From Methylobacterium sp. Leaf104 (GTDB lineage: Bacteria; Pseudomonadota; Alphaproteobacteria; Rhizobiales; Beijerinckiaceae), in the NCBI RefSeq assembly GCF_001422885.1, contig NZ_LMMZ01000041.1, positions 113,241-177,240 on the forward strand: DNA of 64,000 nt. Direction: 5' to 3'. Within the stretch, counting starts at the first letter, position 1; each line of letters starts with the position of its first letter. Positions 16,505 through 26,500 of this stretch are shown here, piece after piece. The notes below the pieces were generated by a model. The model ran no database searches, was not told the origin of the DNA, and saw only the letters and a list, made by a program, of their open reading frames with translations. The position numbers were made by a program, and so were the translations under genes.

Positions 16505-19267
16505 TCAGTAGCGGTAGATCTTGCCGTCGAGGCCGATGGCGAGGAGGCGCTGACCGTTCGGGGCCGCCACCGCCGCGGCGGTGCCGTTCGGGATCAAACT
16601 CCAGGCCTCGACGGTGTTGTCGCCGATCTTGCGCCAGATCTGCTTGCTGTTGCGGTTGATGGTCACGACCGTGCCGTCGGAGGCCGCCGCCAGATCGAGA
16701 GCGTCTCGCCCGACAACGGTCCAGCCGCTGACGCCGTCGCTGCGGTAGATGTTGTTGTCGATCCCGATCGACCAGAAGCTCCGGCCGTTCATCGCCACCA
16801 CCCTTCGGGCCGTGCCCGGCAGGCGGCGCCAGTTCATCTGGGCGTCGTCGGAGGGCTTCGACCAGATCTCGCCTGCCCGGTTCACCACGACGACGGTCCC
16901 ATCGGAAGCCGCAGCGATCGCGACGTTGTCTCCGGAGCCGACGACGGTCCACTGATTGCCGTCGAAGCGCCAGACCTGGTTGTCGGTGCCGATGCCGTAG
17001 AGGCTGTTGGCCTTGACCACCGCCACGTCCTTCAGCAGGCCGGGCAAATTCTTCCAGGCGCCGTCGGCCTGATACAGCCAGACCTTTCCGTCGTTCCGGT
17101 TGACCGTGACCGTCGTGCCATCGGCGGCGGTGGCGATCTTGAGCGCCTCGACGCCGACCTCCTTCCAGACGCCGGTCGCGGGCTGCGCGTAGGGAGACAG
17201 GACCGTGCCACCCGTCGTACCGGTATTCCCCGTCGTCCCCGTGCCCCCGCCGGTCCCGCCGCCTCCGGCCGTGCCGCCCGGGGTCCCGGTGCCGCCGGTG
17301 GTCCCGGTGCCGCCCGCCGCGGCGGTCGCCACTTCGCAGGCCTTGACCGTGCCGTAGAGCGGATCGCGGCCGAAGGCCTCGTTGCTACAGGCGATGGAGC
17401 CGGTCACGTCCTTGGTGACGTACTGGCCGTTGGCGCCGTAGCGGACGGTCTTCGGACCGTTGGCCACGGTGCAGGTCTCGTATTCGGCGGAGCAGCGGGT
17501 CCAGCCCGTGTTGTCGACGGTGCCCGCGGCCGTGTTCGACGGCACCGTCACGCCCCCGACCGGCGCGGCGACGTTGGCGCCCAGCGCCACGATCACGCCC
17601 GGCGAGGGCACGCCCTTCCCGTCGATGGCGACGAGCTGGTAATAGCCGGGGGGCGCGAGGTTGCCCGAAGCCGGCGTCTGCAGGGTCACGAGCGCACCCG
17701 CCTGCGTAAAGGTCAGCGGCACCCGGCGCTGGCCGTTGTTGAAGCTGTGCGTCACCTGGGCGAGGCCGATCAGCACCACCTGCGAGACGCCGTTCTGCGA
17801 GGCGAGCTCGATCTGCATCGACTGGGCGTGGGCGAGCTTGTTGCTGCTCAGGCTGACGATCTGCGGCCGGGGCGCCAGGGCCGCCTTTCCGTTCACCGTG
17901 GTGAACAGGTAGGGTGGATAGTAGAACTCGGCGTTCAGGTTGGCGACCGGGCCGGGGGCGCCGCCGCCGGACACCAGCACCGTGCCGTTCTGCATCAGGC
18001 CTGCGGTGGAGTGGTAGCCCCGGTAGATCGCGTTGGAGGCGCCGAGCGTCCAGGTGTTGGTCTTGGGGTCCCAGAGCTCGGTGGCCAGGACCGTATTGTC
18101 CCCGGCCTGGTCGTTGAACTTGCTGCCGCCGGTCACCGCGACCGTTCCGGTCGGCAGGACGGTGGCGTTGGCCCAGGCGCGGCCGAAGCGCATCGGCGGC
18201 GCCTCGGTGAGGGCCGGGGTGGCGCCGTTGATGTCGACGATCGTGGCCCGGCTGCTGGAGAGGAAGCCGTTGCCGTTGTCGTAGCTGTTGCCGCCGACCT
18301 GAAGGATCTTGCCGGTGTCGTACATGGCCGCGGTCGAGACCGCACCGACATTGGGTGCATCGACCGCGCTGTTGGCGTTGCGCTGCGGCTCCTTGAACGC
18401 CAGGGCCGTCACCGCGCCGTTCCCGTTCGGGTCGAGCGTCCACATCTTTTCGGCGGAGATGCCGAAGACCCGGCCGCTCGGGGCGACCCAGGCCCGGGGA
18501 TACCACCAGCGATTGTTCTCGGGGCCGAACGCGTCGCGGCTGGTGGCGCCGAACAGGCTGTTCCACTTCGTGCCGTCATAGACCTCCGGGGTCATGCCGG
18601 TCATGTAGCCCTTGTCGATGCTGCCCTGCGGGTCGGCCCAGCCGCCGAGATACGGGAAGGATCCGCCCATGATCAGCGGCCGGCCGTCGGCCAGGGTGAT
18701 CATCGTGGAATAATAGCGGTCATTGGCGAGCTTGGCGTTGATGACGCCGACCGCCGTGCCCGCGGGGTTCAGCAGGGCGCTGCCCTTGTCGACGCCGCCG
18801 TCGAAGATGCCGCCGCTCACCAGCAGCGAGCCGTCGCCGAGGAAGGACGTCGCGGCGCAGAAGCTGTTGACGAAGCCGGGCTCCTGGAAATTGACGTGCG
18901 CGCCGTCGACCGGCCCCTTCGAGGGGTCCCAGATGTCGAAGGTGCGGCCGTTCTGCGAGCCGGCATCGCCGAGCGGAGAGCCGAAGGTGAGCAGCTTGCC
19001 GGTGGGCAGCAGGCTCATATGGATGGCGTTGAGCGGCCAGGCCTTCACCCCCGACCACATGCCCTGGGTCGGGGCGGTGTCGGGGATCGCCAGGTTGGCC
19101 AGGACGGGATCCGCCACCGGCGTCGCGACGACGGGAAGCTGCGCCGCCGCCGCCGGCAGGAGGGCGCCGGGGAGCAGGGCCGCCGGCGTCAGGAAGGTGG
19201 CGGCAGCGAGCGCGCTCCAGAGGGTCGCGCCCGGGCGGGCATCGGGCGATCGGGAGGAACCGGGCAT
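16505..19267 (-). CDS. Secreted copper radical oxidase (galactose/glyoxal oxidase-like) with C-terminal tectonin propeller
   Basis: A 920-residue exported enzyme. After a signal peptide (to about residue 42, ending AAAAQ) comes a kelch-type seven-bladed core with every copper radical oxidase residue in place: Cys137 (NSFCAATS) and Tyr186 (DRYYST) for the Cys-Tyr cofactor, Tyr418-His419 (RGYHST) and His507 (QVTHSFNNGQRRVPL). A DUF1929-like beta domain follows, then a Gly/Thr-rich linker (~650-690) and six tectonin-like repeats (701-920), each beginning with Trp. Such enzymes oxidise aldehydes or primary alcohols with O2, releasing H2O2. A ribosome site AAGG lies 7 nt before the ATG. The SCO-like gene is 24 bp upstream on the same strand; gspO is downstream. 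The substrate is unknown; export by the adjacent T2SS is inferred. Confidence 0.88.
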   Translation of the reverse strand: MPGSSRSPDARPGATLWSALAAATFLTPAALLPGALLPAAAAQLPVVATPVADPVLANLAIPDTAPTQGMWSGVKAWPLNAIHMSLLPTGKLLTFGSPLGDAGSQNGRTFDIWDPSKGPVDGAHVNFQEPGFVNSFCAATSFLGDGSLLVSGGIFDGGVDKGSALLNPAGTAVGVINAKLANDRYYSTMITLADGRPLIMGGSFPYLGGWADPQGSIDKGYMTGMTPEVYDGTKWNSLFGATSRDAFGPENNRWWYPRAWVAPSGRVFGISAEKMWTLDPNGNGAVTALAFKEPQRNANSAVDAPNVGAVSTAAMYDTGKILQVGGNSYDNGNGFLSSSRATIVDINGATPALTEAPPMRFGRAWANATVLPTGTVAVTGGSKFNDQAGDNTVLATELWDPKTNTWTLGASNAIYRGYHSTAGLMQNGTVLVSGGGAPGPVANLNAEFYYPPYLFTTVNGKAALAPRPQIVSLSSNKLAHAQSMQIELASQNGVSQVVLIGLAQVTHSFNNGQRRVPLTFTQAGALVTLQTPASGNLAPPGYYQLVAIDGKGVPSPGVIVALGANVAAPVGGVTVPSNTAAGTVDNTGWTRCSAEYETCTVANGPKTVRYGANGQYVTKDVTGSIACSNEAFGRDPLYGTVKACEVATAAAGGTGTTGGTGTPGGTAGGGGTGGGTGTTGNTGTTGGTVLSPYAQPATGVWKEVGVEALKIATAADGTTVTVNRNDGKVWLYQADGAWKNLPGLLKDVAVVKANSLYGIGTDNQVWRFDGNQWTVVGSGDNVAIAAASDGTVVVVNRAGEIWSKPSDDAQMNWRRLPGTARRVVAMNGRSFWSIGIDNNIYRSDGVSGWTVVGRDALDLAAASDGTVVTINRNSKQIWRKIGDNTVEAWSLIPNGTAAAVAAPNGQRLLAIGLDGKIYRY

Positions 19268-19291
19268 GGGAGGACCTTCTGGGACGGGATC

Positions 19292-19942
19292 TTACAGGGC
19301 GGGGGATGCGCTGGAGGCCGGCGGGTGCCCGACGCCCTGCGCGAAGCGGTCGAGTGCGGCGAGGTCGCGGGCCAGGCGCGGCCGGTCGAGGGGGTTGGCG
19401 CCGTAGCTCATCGCGAGCTGTCCGATGCGGTCGAAGACCAGCACCGTGTCGGGCGGGTTGGAGCGGTCGGCCGGGTAGCGCAGGACCGTCCGCTGGCGCG
19501 CCGCCGTGTCCGGGTCGCTGTCGAGGACGGCGAACCGCGCCGGGTCGAGCCCGAGGCTGCCGGCGAAGGCGCGCAGGGCATCCCGGTCGTCCCGCGCCGG
19601 GTCGAGGGAGACCGCGAGGACGGCCACCCGCGCCCGAAGCGGCCCGGGCAGGCTGCGCTCGAGGGCCGCGAGGTCGCGGGTCCGGATCACGCAGGCGATG
19701 GTGCAGCCCGTCGTCAGGAAGCTCACCACCACGATCCGGTCGGCCAGGCGCGCGCCGGTGAGGGCCTGGCCGGCCTGGTCGCGGCGCAGGGCGCCGGCGA
19801 CCGGCCAGAGGAGGGTGTCGAGATCGCTTCGCGGCGCGGCCGGGACGGTTTCGCCGGCGCGGACCGGCCCGGGCGCTAGGATCAGGGCGGTGCCGGCAAG
19901 CAGGCGCAGAGTCTTCAGGGAGTCACGGATCCTGGACGACAT
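19292..19942 (-). CDS. SCO1/SenC-family protein, atypical (CxxxC present, copper-binding His absent)
   Basis: A 216-residue protein with a signal peptide (TLRLLAGTALILAPGPVRAG) and a thioredoxin-like SCO fold. The CxxxC motif is present (Cys80 and Cys84 in TTGCTIAC), followed by the helix and the LAVSLDPARDD strand typical of SCO. The conserved downstream histidine, the third copper ligand, is replaced: the expected site reads PPDTVLVFD, and the only nearby His is in the C-terminal tail. SCO proteins deliver copper to CuA or act as disulfide reductases. Being first in the same operon as a copper radical oxidase, it may help load copper or form the Cys-Tyr site. A purely redox role is equally possible. 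Confidence 0.8.
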   Translation of the reverse strand: MSSRIRDSLKTLRLLAGTALILAPGPVRAGETVPAAPRSDLDTLLWPVAGALRRDQAGQALTGARLADRIVVVSFLTTGCTIACVIRTRDLAALERSLPGPLRARVAVLAVSLDPARDDRDALRAFAGSLGLDPARFAVLDSDPDTAARQRTVLRYPADRSNPPDTVLVFDRIGQLAMSYGANPLDRPRLARDLAALDRFAQGVGHPPASSASPAL

Positions 19943-20356
19943 TCCGGATGGTTTCACCTCTTCTGCAGGCGACCATGCCGCTCTGCTGCTCGACCGCAGC
20001 AATAGACCGTCCGAGTTTTACAATGCAGTTCACAAAACTACTTAAAAACATTAACCATTAACAGCTCAGTGGCCGAATATCGACTTCTACATCGGAAAGA
20101 CCAAATATAGACCTTCTCTCGAACAGGATACGTGCACGCCAGAGCTCGATCGCGGCCGGCGTGATTCGGATTGCATCCGGAAAGTCCCTCCCTGGTGGGA
20201 CCAAAGCATTCGCGGCCGACCCGGCGCACCGAATCTCTGCTGTCTGGCGTCGGGTTCGAATCTGATCGCGAGGGGAACGGTCACCCGTCGCGTCTCTGCT
20301 GCGCGGCCGGCCCGGCCCGACGAAGGCGGGGCGGGCGCCAGCCCGTCCGAGGCCCT
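19943..20356. other. Intergenic region upstream of the SCO/oxidase operon
   Basis: About 410 bp. The part from ~19985 to 20115 is AT-rich, contains ATTAACCATTAAC near 20049, and probably holds the promoter of the backward SCO-oxidase operon. The rest is GC-rich without a recognisable gene. Confidence 0.4.
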
Positions 20357-21205
20357 CTACCGGGCCGCTCGGACCGGCACCATCAGGCCGTCCGGGATCC
20401 GGCGCAGGCGCACGGACGAGAACGGCGCGCCGGGCCGATTGGCGACCCACTCGATGTTCGGGACGGTGCGCGCCCGCCGCCGCGCGGCCATCCGCATGAG
20501 GGATTCCCGCAGCGCGAAGGCGCCCAGCGTAGCGAGGACGATGCCCAGGCCCCAGAGGGCGAGGAGCAGGCCGATCGAGACCCGGCCGTTGAATTCCCGC
20601 AGCAGCCCCAGGGCGAAGGCGAAGTACCAGGACACGCCGGAGACCGCGCCCGAGACCAGGAAGATCCCCGCCGCCAGGCGCGAGACGCCGTCGAGCATCG
20701 GGCGGCGCACGTCCCGCAGGACGCTCGGCAGCACCAGAGCATGGATCAACAGACCGTTGACCGTGAGCACCGCGACCACCACCACCTTCGCCCAGAGCTT
20801 GGGGTTGGCGAGCTTCTCCGGCGCCTCGATGGCGTAGAGGCCGAGGAAGCCGAGCCCCGAGATCCACAGCAGGGCGATGCCCATGGTCACGACCTTGCTG
20901 ATGAAGTGGAAGCTGCGCTCCATCTCGGCCGGCATCGCGCCCTCGCGCATCCAGCGCAGGATCCAGAAGTCCAGCATCGTCGCGCCGCCGAGGCCGAAGC
21001 ACAGGCCGACCAGGTGAAGGCCGATCAGGGGCGTCAGGAGACGCACCGGCGGAAACGGGGCCGGAAGCGCCAGCAGCAGCGGACGGCCGAGCCCCGGCCC
21101 GGCCGCCGCACAGCCCCAGAGCAACGCGACGAGACCGACGGCCAGGGCCACCAGGGCCGTGACACAGGCCCGGATCACGGGACCGCCGGGTTCGGATCCC
21201 TGCAT
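20357..21205 (-). CDS. Six-TM integral membrane protein of unknown function
   Basis: A 282-residue protein with about six membrane helices: ACVTALVALAVGLVALLWGC; LLTPLIGLHLVGLCFGLGGA; VVTMGIALLWISGLGFLGLY; WAKVVVVAVLTVNGLLIHAL; LAAGIFLVSGAVSGVSWYFA; and SIGLLLALWGLGIVLATLGA. Histidines in or near helices 2-4 and a Gly-rich turn after helix 2 recall CopD-like or cytochrome-b-like membrane proteins, but I cannot place it firmly in a family. The ATG at 21205 has GGAGAG 7 nt upstream. It follows the same direction as the SCO-oxidase operon but is separated from it by an AT-rich promoter region. Confidence 0.7.
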   Translation of the reverse strand: MQGSEPGGPVIRACVTALVALAVGLVALLWGCAAAGPGLGRPLLLALPAPFPPVRLLTPLIGLHLVGLCFGLGGATMLDFWILRWMREGAMPAEMERSFHFISKVVTMGIALLWISGLGFLGLYAIEAPEKLANPKLWAKVVVVAVLTVNGLLIHALVLPSVLRDVRRPMLDGVSRLAAGIFLVSGAVSGVSWYFAFALGLLREFNGRVSIGLLLALWGLGIVLATLGAFALRESLMRMAARRRARTVPNIEWVANRPGAPFSSVRLRRIPDGLMVPVRAAR

Positions 21206-21913
21206 GGCGCGACTCTCCGGGACGCGGGGGAACAGGGAAGGAGGAATGCACTCTATTTGATAAAAAACTACGAACCTACGACGGCCCAGCACGGATGCTG
21301 TATTGCATGTCGTTGTGATAGAAAATATGTGCTCGATCCAGTTTCTGGCAGCGGCCGGATCTGATCTATGCCCGACGACAGGAAGTCTCCGAGCGCGCGC
21401 GATCCTATTCACCGATCGGAGCGGACGCTGGTTGCACGCGCGAGCTGTGGATCGACGCCCTTCGTCGCCTCGGGCCGACCTGAGGGGCGATTGCCTAGAT
21501 TGGAGATCGACCCGGTATGCGGCTCACGACCATGCGGGTCCATGCCCCGAGCGAGCTCGACTGGCGAAGGCGGGGTGCGCCGAGCCGCCCATGACCGCCT
21601 GAGGTCGATCGTCGTCGGGTCGGTTCCGGTCCTCACTGCGCGCTCGCGATCCGGCCGATGCCAGGAACCACGCGGCGTTCGGGCACCGCGCCCGGAGGCG
21701 GCCGTTCACCGACTCGATCTCGACGTGATCGGTCGAATCGACCGGACGGCGGAGCTCGAGCGCGATGCCGCGCGCGAGAGGGGCGAGAGGCGAAAGCCGG
21801 CCCAGTGCGAACGCGCCGTCGGCGATCCGACCTGGCCGGATCGCCCCGTTCGGGATCGTGACGGGACGGACGCCCGCACCCGGTCGATCGGGAACCGCCC
21901 GGGCCGCGGCCGG
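21206..21913. other. Intergenic region, no gene seen
   Basis: About 700 bp. The first 150 bp (to ~21350) are AT-rich and likely hold the promoter of the backward membrane-protein gene. The remainder is GC-rich, and its reading frames resemble no protein family. No hairpin of note was seen. Confidence 0.4.
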
Positions 21914-22945
21914 TCAGGGATCGCGGGCGTTGATCCGCGTCACGACGAGCGGGTCGGCCGGCGTGAACGGCAGCGTCGGCAGGACCTCCTCGGTGGTGCC
22001 GAGCGTCGCGGCCAGGACGCCGCGCGAGAAGGCGGAGGCCGTCGCGCGATAGCCGATGTCGCCGGGGGTCGGTTGATCGAAGAAGATCAGGAAGTGAATC
22101 TCCTCGTCCCCGAGCTGTTCGATGTGGTGGGGATAGGCGCGCGGGATGAAGTAGACGTCGCCGGCCTTCAGGTCATAGGTGTCGGTCGTGCCGTCCGGAT
22201 CGAGCACGGTCATGCGGGCGCGGCCGCGATGGACATAGCCCATCTCGGCGGTCTCCGGATGCCAGTGCGGCTCGCGCATGCCCTGGTGGGTGATCCGCAA
22301 GGAATACATCGAGATGTCCTTGAGGGCCGGCCAGAACTGGTCGCGGGCGAATCGTGCCGACCCGGCCTGCGAGGCGAGCAGCGGATGCTGCGCTTCGACA
22401 TCGAATTTATGCGGGTTGTTGAACGCGGCGACCGCCGGGACCGCGGCCGGCCCTTGGCGGCCGACGATGAAGGCGCTCCTGGTGGAACGGGCGATCGGCG
22501 CGAAGGACGCGCCCGGCAGATCGTAGGTATTGCCGAGCACCGCGTCGGTCATCGCGCCGAAAGCCGCATGCATCGAGAAATCCTCCGGCCTCTCGTGCCG
22601 GAAGGCGACGATGAATTCCGCCCGATCCGCGCCGAGGTTCTCGATGTGGTGCACCGCTCCGGACGGGATATGAAACATCTGGCCGGCCGAGACCGTGAAC
22701 GACGAGAACACGCTTCCGTTGTCGAGCACGCTCACCAGGCTCTGCCCGGACACGCAGTAGCTGAGTTCGGTCGCGTTGGCGTGCCAATGCGGTTCGCGAA
22801 CGGCGCCGGCCGCAAGGATCAGGCGCTTGATGGACAGCCGCCGAAGGATAGGCATGGTGTCTGCGTAGAGCCGCGAGATCGATCCGAGTTCGCTCTCGAA
22901 CTCGATGTGGCCTGAATCCAGAGATCGAACGTGCTTTGCTTGCAT
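21914..22945 (-). CDS. Bicupin, oxalate-decarboxylase-like
   Basis: A 343-residue protein made of two cupin domains, each with a full metal site: His53, His55, Glu60 and His99/100 (EPHWHANATE ... AVHHIENLG) and His227, His229, Glu234 and His273 (EPHWHPETAE ... YPHHIEQLG). Spacing and flanks resemble the manganese-dependent bicupin oxalate decarboxylases, which turn oxalate into formate and CO2. The lid segment that decides decarboxylase versus oxidase activity in that family is not clearly conserved here (HERPEDFSMH), so the reaction is uncertain. There is no signal peptide. The ATG at 22945 was chosen over two earlier ATGs because AGGAG lies 7 nt before it. Confidence 0.8.
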   Translation of the reverse strand: MQAKHVRSLDSGHIEFESELGSISRLYADTMPILRRLSIKRLILAAGAVREPHWHANATELSYCVSGQSLVSVLDNGSVFSSFTVSAGQMFHIPSGAVHHIENLGADRAEFIVAFRHERPEDFSMHAAFGAMTDAVLGNTYDLPGASFAPIARSTRSAFIVGRQGPAAVPAVAAFNNPHKFDVEAQHPLLASQAGSARFARDQFWPALKDISMYSLRITHQGMREPHWHPETAEMGYVHRGRARMTVLDPDGTTDTYDLKAGDVYFIPRAYPHHIEQLGDEEIHFLIFFDQPTPGDIGYRATASAFSRGVLAATLGTTEEVLPTLPFTPADPLVVTRINARDP

Positions 22946-23484
22946 TTTCATTCTCCTGCACATGACGTTTTCACGAGAGACTCATGAAAGCGCGGATATT
23001 CGACTCAACGCGACCCGAAACGGGCACAAGCCGGATGTCGACGGGATCACCCGACGCTCGGCCCGCGATGCCGCGGCCGTGCACCTGCTCTCGGTTCCTC
23101 GGGGGCCACGATCGTATCGGAACTCAGGATTGTATCGGGACCCAGGATACGGATGGGCACGGGGATCGGCCAGAGGCGTTTCACCCAAGGCAAGCCGTCA
23201 CCAAGCCGGGCCGTCACCAAGCCGGGCCGTCACCCGGCCGGGTCTTCGGTCGCCGCACCGTTTCCGTCCAATCCCGCTGGGCGCCCGCGAAGGGGAAACG
23301 CCCGTGATGGCCCCCTTTCCGCCGCGTCGATCGGAGCGGACAGGCGGTTTTCGGCCGCGAGGTCCGCCATCGAGCCGGGAGACCCGTGCCGGGGAAGCGG
23401 CACGGCGCCTGCCGGTGGGATCCTTCGGTCGGGATGTCGACCGATGGCGGCCGCCGGCGCCGCCTTGCGCGGCAGCACGCAGGG
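22946..23484. other. Intergenic region, no gene seen
   Basis: About 540 bp between the bicupin start and the end of the autotransporter. A short AT-rich part just after 22950 is the likely bicupin promoter. A 16-bp tandem repeat lies at 23197-23234. Otherwise nothing is recognisable. Confidence 0.4.
23197..23234. repeat. 16-bp tandem repeat
   Basis: Two exact copies of GTCACCAAGCCGGGCC plus a partial third copy. It is noncoding as far as can be judged and its role is unknown. Confidence 0.7.
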
Positions 23485-23524
23485 ATCGGCCCTGGCGGGC
23501 TCGAAGTCTCGCCAGGGCCGATCG
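23485..23524 (-). terminator. Long perfect hairpin after the autotransporter gene
   Basis: A 14-bp perfect stem (23485-23498 with 23511-23524) and a 12-nt loop begin 8 nt past the autotransporter stop codon. No T tract follows on the minus strand, so it may work as an mRNA 3' stabiliser or a Rho-linked terminator. Confidence 0.65.
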
Positions 23525-23531
23525 GTCGATC

Positions 23532-26500
23532 TCAGAACGCGTAGCGCACGCCGCCGCGGACGGCCTGGATGGTGTCGCTGGCGGCGAGTTCCGCGTCGTA
23601 GTTGACGAAGCCGGTCCAGCCCGCGGCGAACACGCTGGCGATCCCGACGCCCACCAGGGCGCGATCACGGTCCAGGCGACGGCCGTTCACCCGGAAAGGC
23701 ACCGTCGGCGCGAGGGCGAAGGAGGACTGGATCGTGCGCGCCACATCCGCGAAATCGTGGACGTAGGCGGCCTTCACGCCGAGGCTGACCACGCGCTCAC
23801 CGAGGGTGAGGCTTCCCTCGGCCCGGGCACCCACCAGGGTGCGGGCCGAGAGGAAGTCCTGCGCAGCGACGTTGAGGTTGAACGGGCCGTTCCCCCGTTC
23901 GGTCACGCGGTCCTGGTCGAACGTCGCGACCTGGAACCCGACGAACGGCACCAGCGCCTGTCCCGGCGCCAGAGCCACCCGGGCTCCGGCCTCGCCGGCG
24001 GCGAGGAACTGGTCGCCGCTGAGGGTGCCGCGCGCGCCGTTCGGCTGCAGGATCCCGCCGCCGACCGACCGGTCCATCCGGCCCTCGGCGTGGGAATAGC
24101 CGAGCGCCAGGGTGCCGTAGAGCGTGCCGCTGGTGATGCCGCCGTAGACGCCGATCTGTGCGTTGTCCGTGTGCGCCCGCTCGCCGGTGCGCGACAGGCC
24201 GACATCGACCGAGCCGTAGCCCGCCGCGATGCCGAGCACCGTTCCGGGCTGGGTGTGGGCGTCGATGCCGCCCGCGAAGCCCGCGATGGTCTCGGTGCGA
24301 CCGGCCGCGTTCGCGGTGCCGTCCACCGTGCCGAACTGACCGTAGCCCGTGGCCCAGACGCCGTAGCCGCGGTTCGTCGGGACGAAGCGCGCCTCCGGCA
24401 CGGGCCCGCGCTGCGGCAGGTCGGCGGCGTAGACGGCGGGCGGCAGGGTGAAGCCGTCCTGGCCCGGTTCGAAGATGGCGGTGTAGCCGCGCTGGACGAG
24501 CTGGTCCGCGAAGGCCCGGCCGGCCCGCAGCTGCAGATCGGCGACGGATGCGTAGCCCTGGCCGGCCACGCGGTCGAGCAGCGCCGCGTTGGCGCCGTCG
24601 CTCTGGTAGTCGAGGGTGGTCAAGGCGCCCGTATTGCCGGCGAGGGCCGCGTCGAGGCCCCGGGCGGCACCGGCCTGGTTCTGCGTCCGCGCCACGAGGC
24701 CGAAGCTCTGCTGGGCCAGCGTGACGTAGGCGTTGGTGGCATCGCTCGAGGCCACGGCACGGATCAGCGTCGGCAGGGCATTGCTGGTGGTCACGGCGCT
24801 GAAGCCCCCGGTGATGCCGCCCTGGGCCGTCACGAGGGTGTAGCGCGTGCCCGGACGGTACTGACCGGCGGCTTGAACGAGGCTGGCCGTGCCCGCGAGC
24901 GTCGCGGTGCCGTCGACGCTGAGGCGGGCGGCCTCGCCGGTCGCCGCGACGGCCGTGCTGAGCGTCGCCCCGGCGGTCTGGGCGAAGGCGCCCGTAACCG
25001 AGAGGGTCCCGTAGGCCGCCGTGGCGTTGCCGGGCGCGACGGTCCCGCCATTGGTCAGCGTGCCGCCGATGCGCCCGGTTCCGAGGAGCGTCCCGCCGGC
25101 GGCGACCTGCGTGTCGGCACTGAGCATCGAATTCACCGTGAGGGATCCGCCGGCGACCGTCGCACCGCCCGAGAAGCTCTGGGTGGTGCCGGCGGCCAGG
25201 GTGTAGGCATCGCCCTGCGCCGAGAGGGTGGTGAAGCCCGAGACGTTGCTCGCGAGGGTGCCGGCCCCGGTCAGGACGAGGGCGTTGCGGCCGCGGCCCT
25301 GCGCGACGATGTTGCCCTGGATCACCGAGCCGGTGCCGAGGGTGATGGTGTTCCGGCTGGCGGCGACGTCGTTCAGGGTGATGCCGCCGGTGATCGTGCC
25401 GGTGTTCGCGAGGGCGTGGCTGCCCATGCCGTAGAGCAGGCTGCCGTCGATGCGCCCGGCATTGGTGGTGCTGCTGTTGCGCCGCGCGGTGCTGGTGGCG
25501 ACCTGCGGGTCGGAATCGGTGAAGCGGACGTCGCCGCCGATCGTCCCCGTGGCCGCGTTGGTGAGCGTCGCGGTGCCGTTGCCGTAGACCACGATCGCCT
25601 GCCCGCCGGCCGGCCCCGCGATCGTGCCCGCATTGGCGATGGTGAAGCTCTGCGCACGGCCCTGGATCGCGCGCGTTCCGGTGCCGGTGGCCGAGATCCG
25701 GCCCCCGGCCTGGTTGGTCACGGTGAGGGACGCCACGTCGTCGTCGGAATCGATGGCCGCCACCGCGGCGGTGCCGGTGCTGGTCGAGGCCCGGGTCGCC
25801 GAGATGGTGCCCGCGTTGACCACCGACATCGAGGCGATGTTCTCGCCGGCATAGATGCCGCGGGAGACGCCGATGCCGTTCTCCGTCACCGCGATGGTGC
25901 CCTGATTCACCACCGCGACGTTGCTGAAATCGGCCCCCGTCGAGTTGGCGAGCACGCCGTAGACCCGGTTCGCCGCCGTGTTGGTGCGCCCCGCGGCCCC
26001 GGTTCCGGTGATCGTGCCGAGATTGACCACCGTCGTGTTCGAGCCCGACAGGTTCACGGCCTTGTTCGTGAGGGTGTTGGCGACGGTGAGCTGGGCCCCC
26101 GAGCCCGTGACCTGCACGACGCCGCCGACGGTCTGGGTGGAGCCGGCCCCGAGGGTCAGGGTTCCGCCCGCCACGGTGAGGTTTCCGGACAGCGCCTGCG
26201 TGGAGCCGGCGCCCGTCGTCCAGGCGCCTCCGGCCTGGGTCAGGCTCGTGAAGCCGGTCACCGCCCCCGTGAGGGTCCCGGTGCCGGAGAGCGTGAGGGT
26301 GTTGGTGCCGAGGCCCCGGGCGGTGATGTTGCCGCCGATGCTGGAGCCGGTGCCGAGGCTGACCGCGTTCACGGTTCCGGCGACGTCGAGGAAGCTGATG
26401 CTCCCGCCGATCCGGCCCGTGTTGGTCACCACCGCGTTGCCGCCGCCGAAGGCGACCGTGCCGGTGATCGTTCCGGCGTTGGCGACCGTGCCGGAGCGGC

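Noticed and set aside
15881..19879. A 1332-codon plus-strand frame over the peptidase, oxidase and SCO genes
   Set aside because: It runs across three real minus-strand genes, and its composition (Arg, Gly, Asp, His repeats) is that of antisense high-GC DNA.
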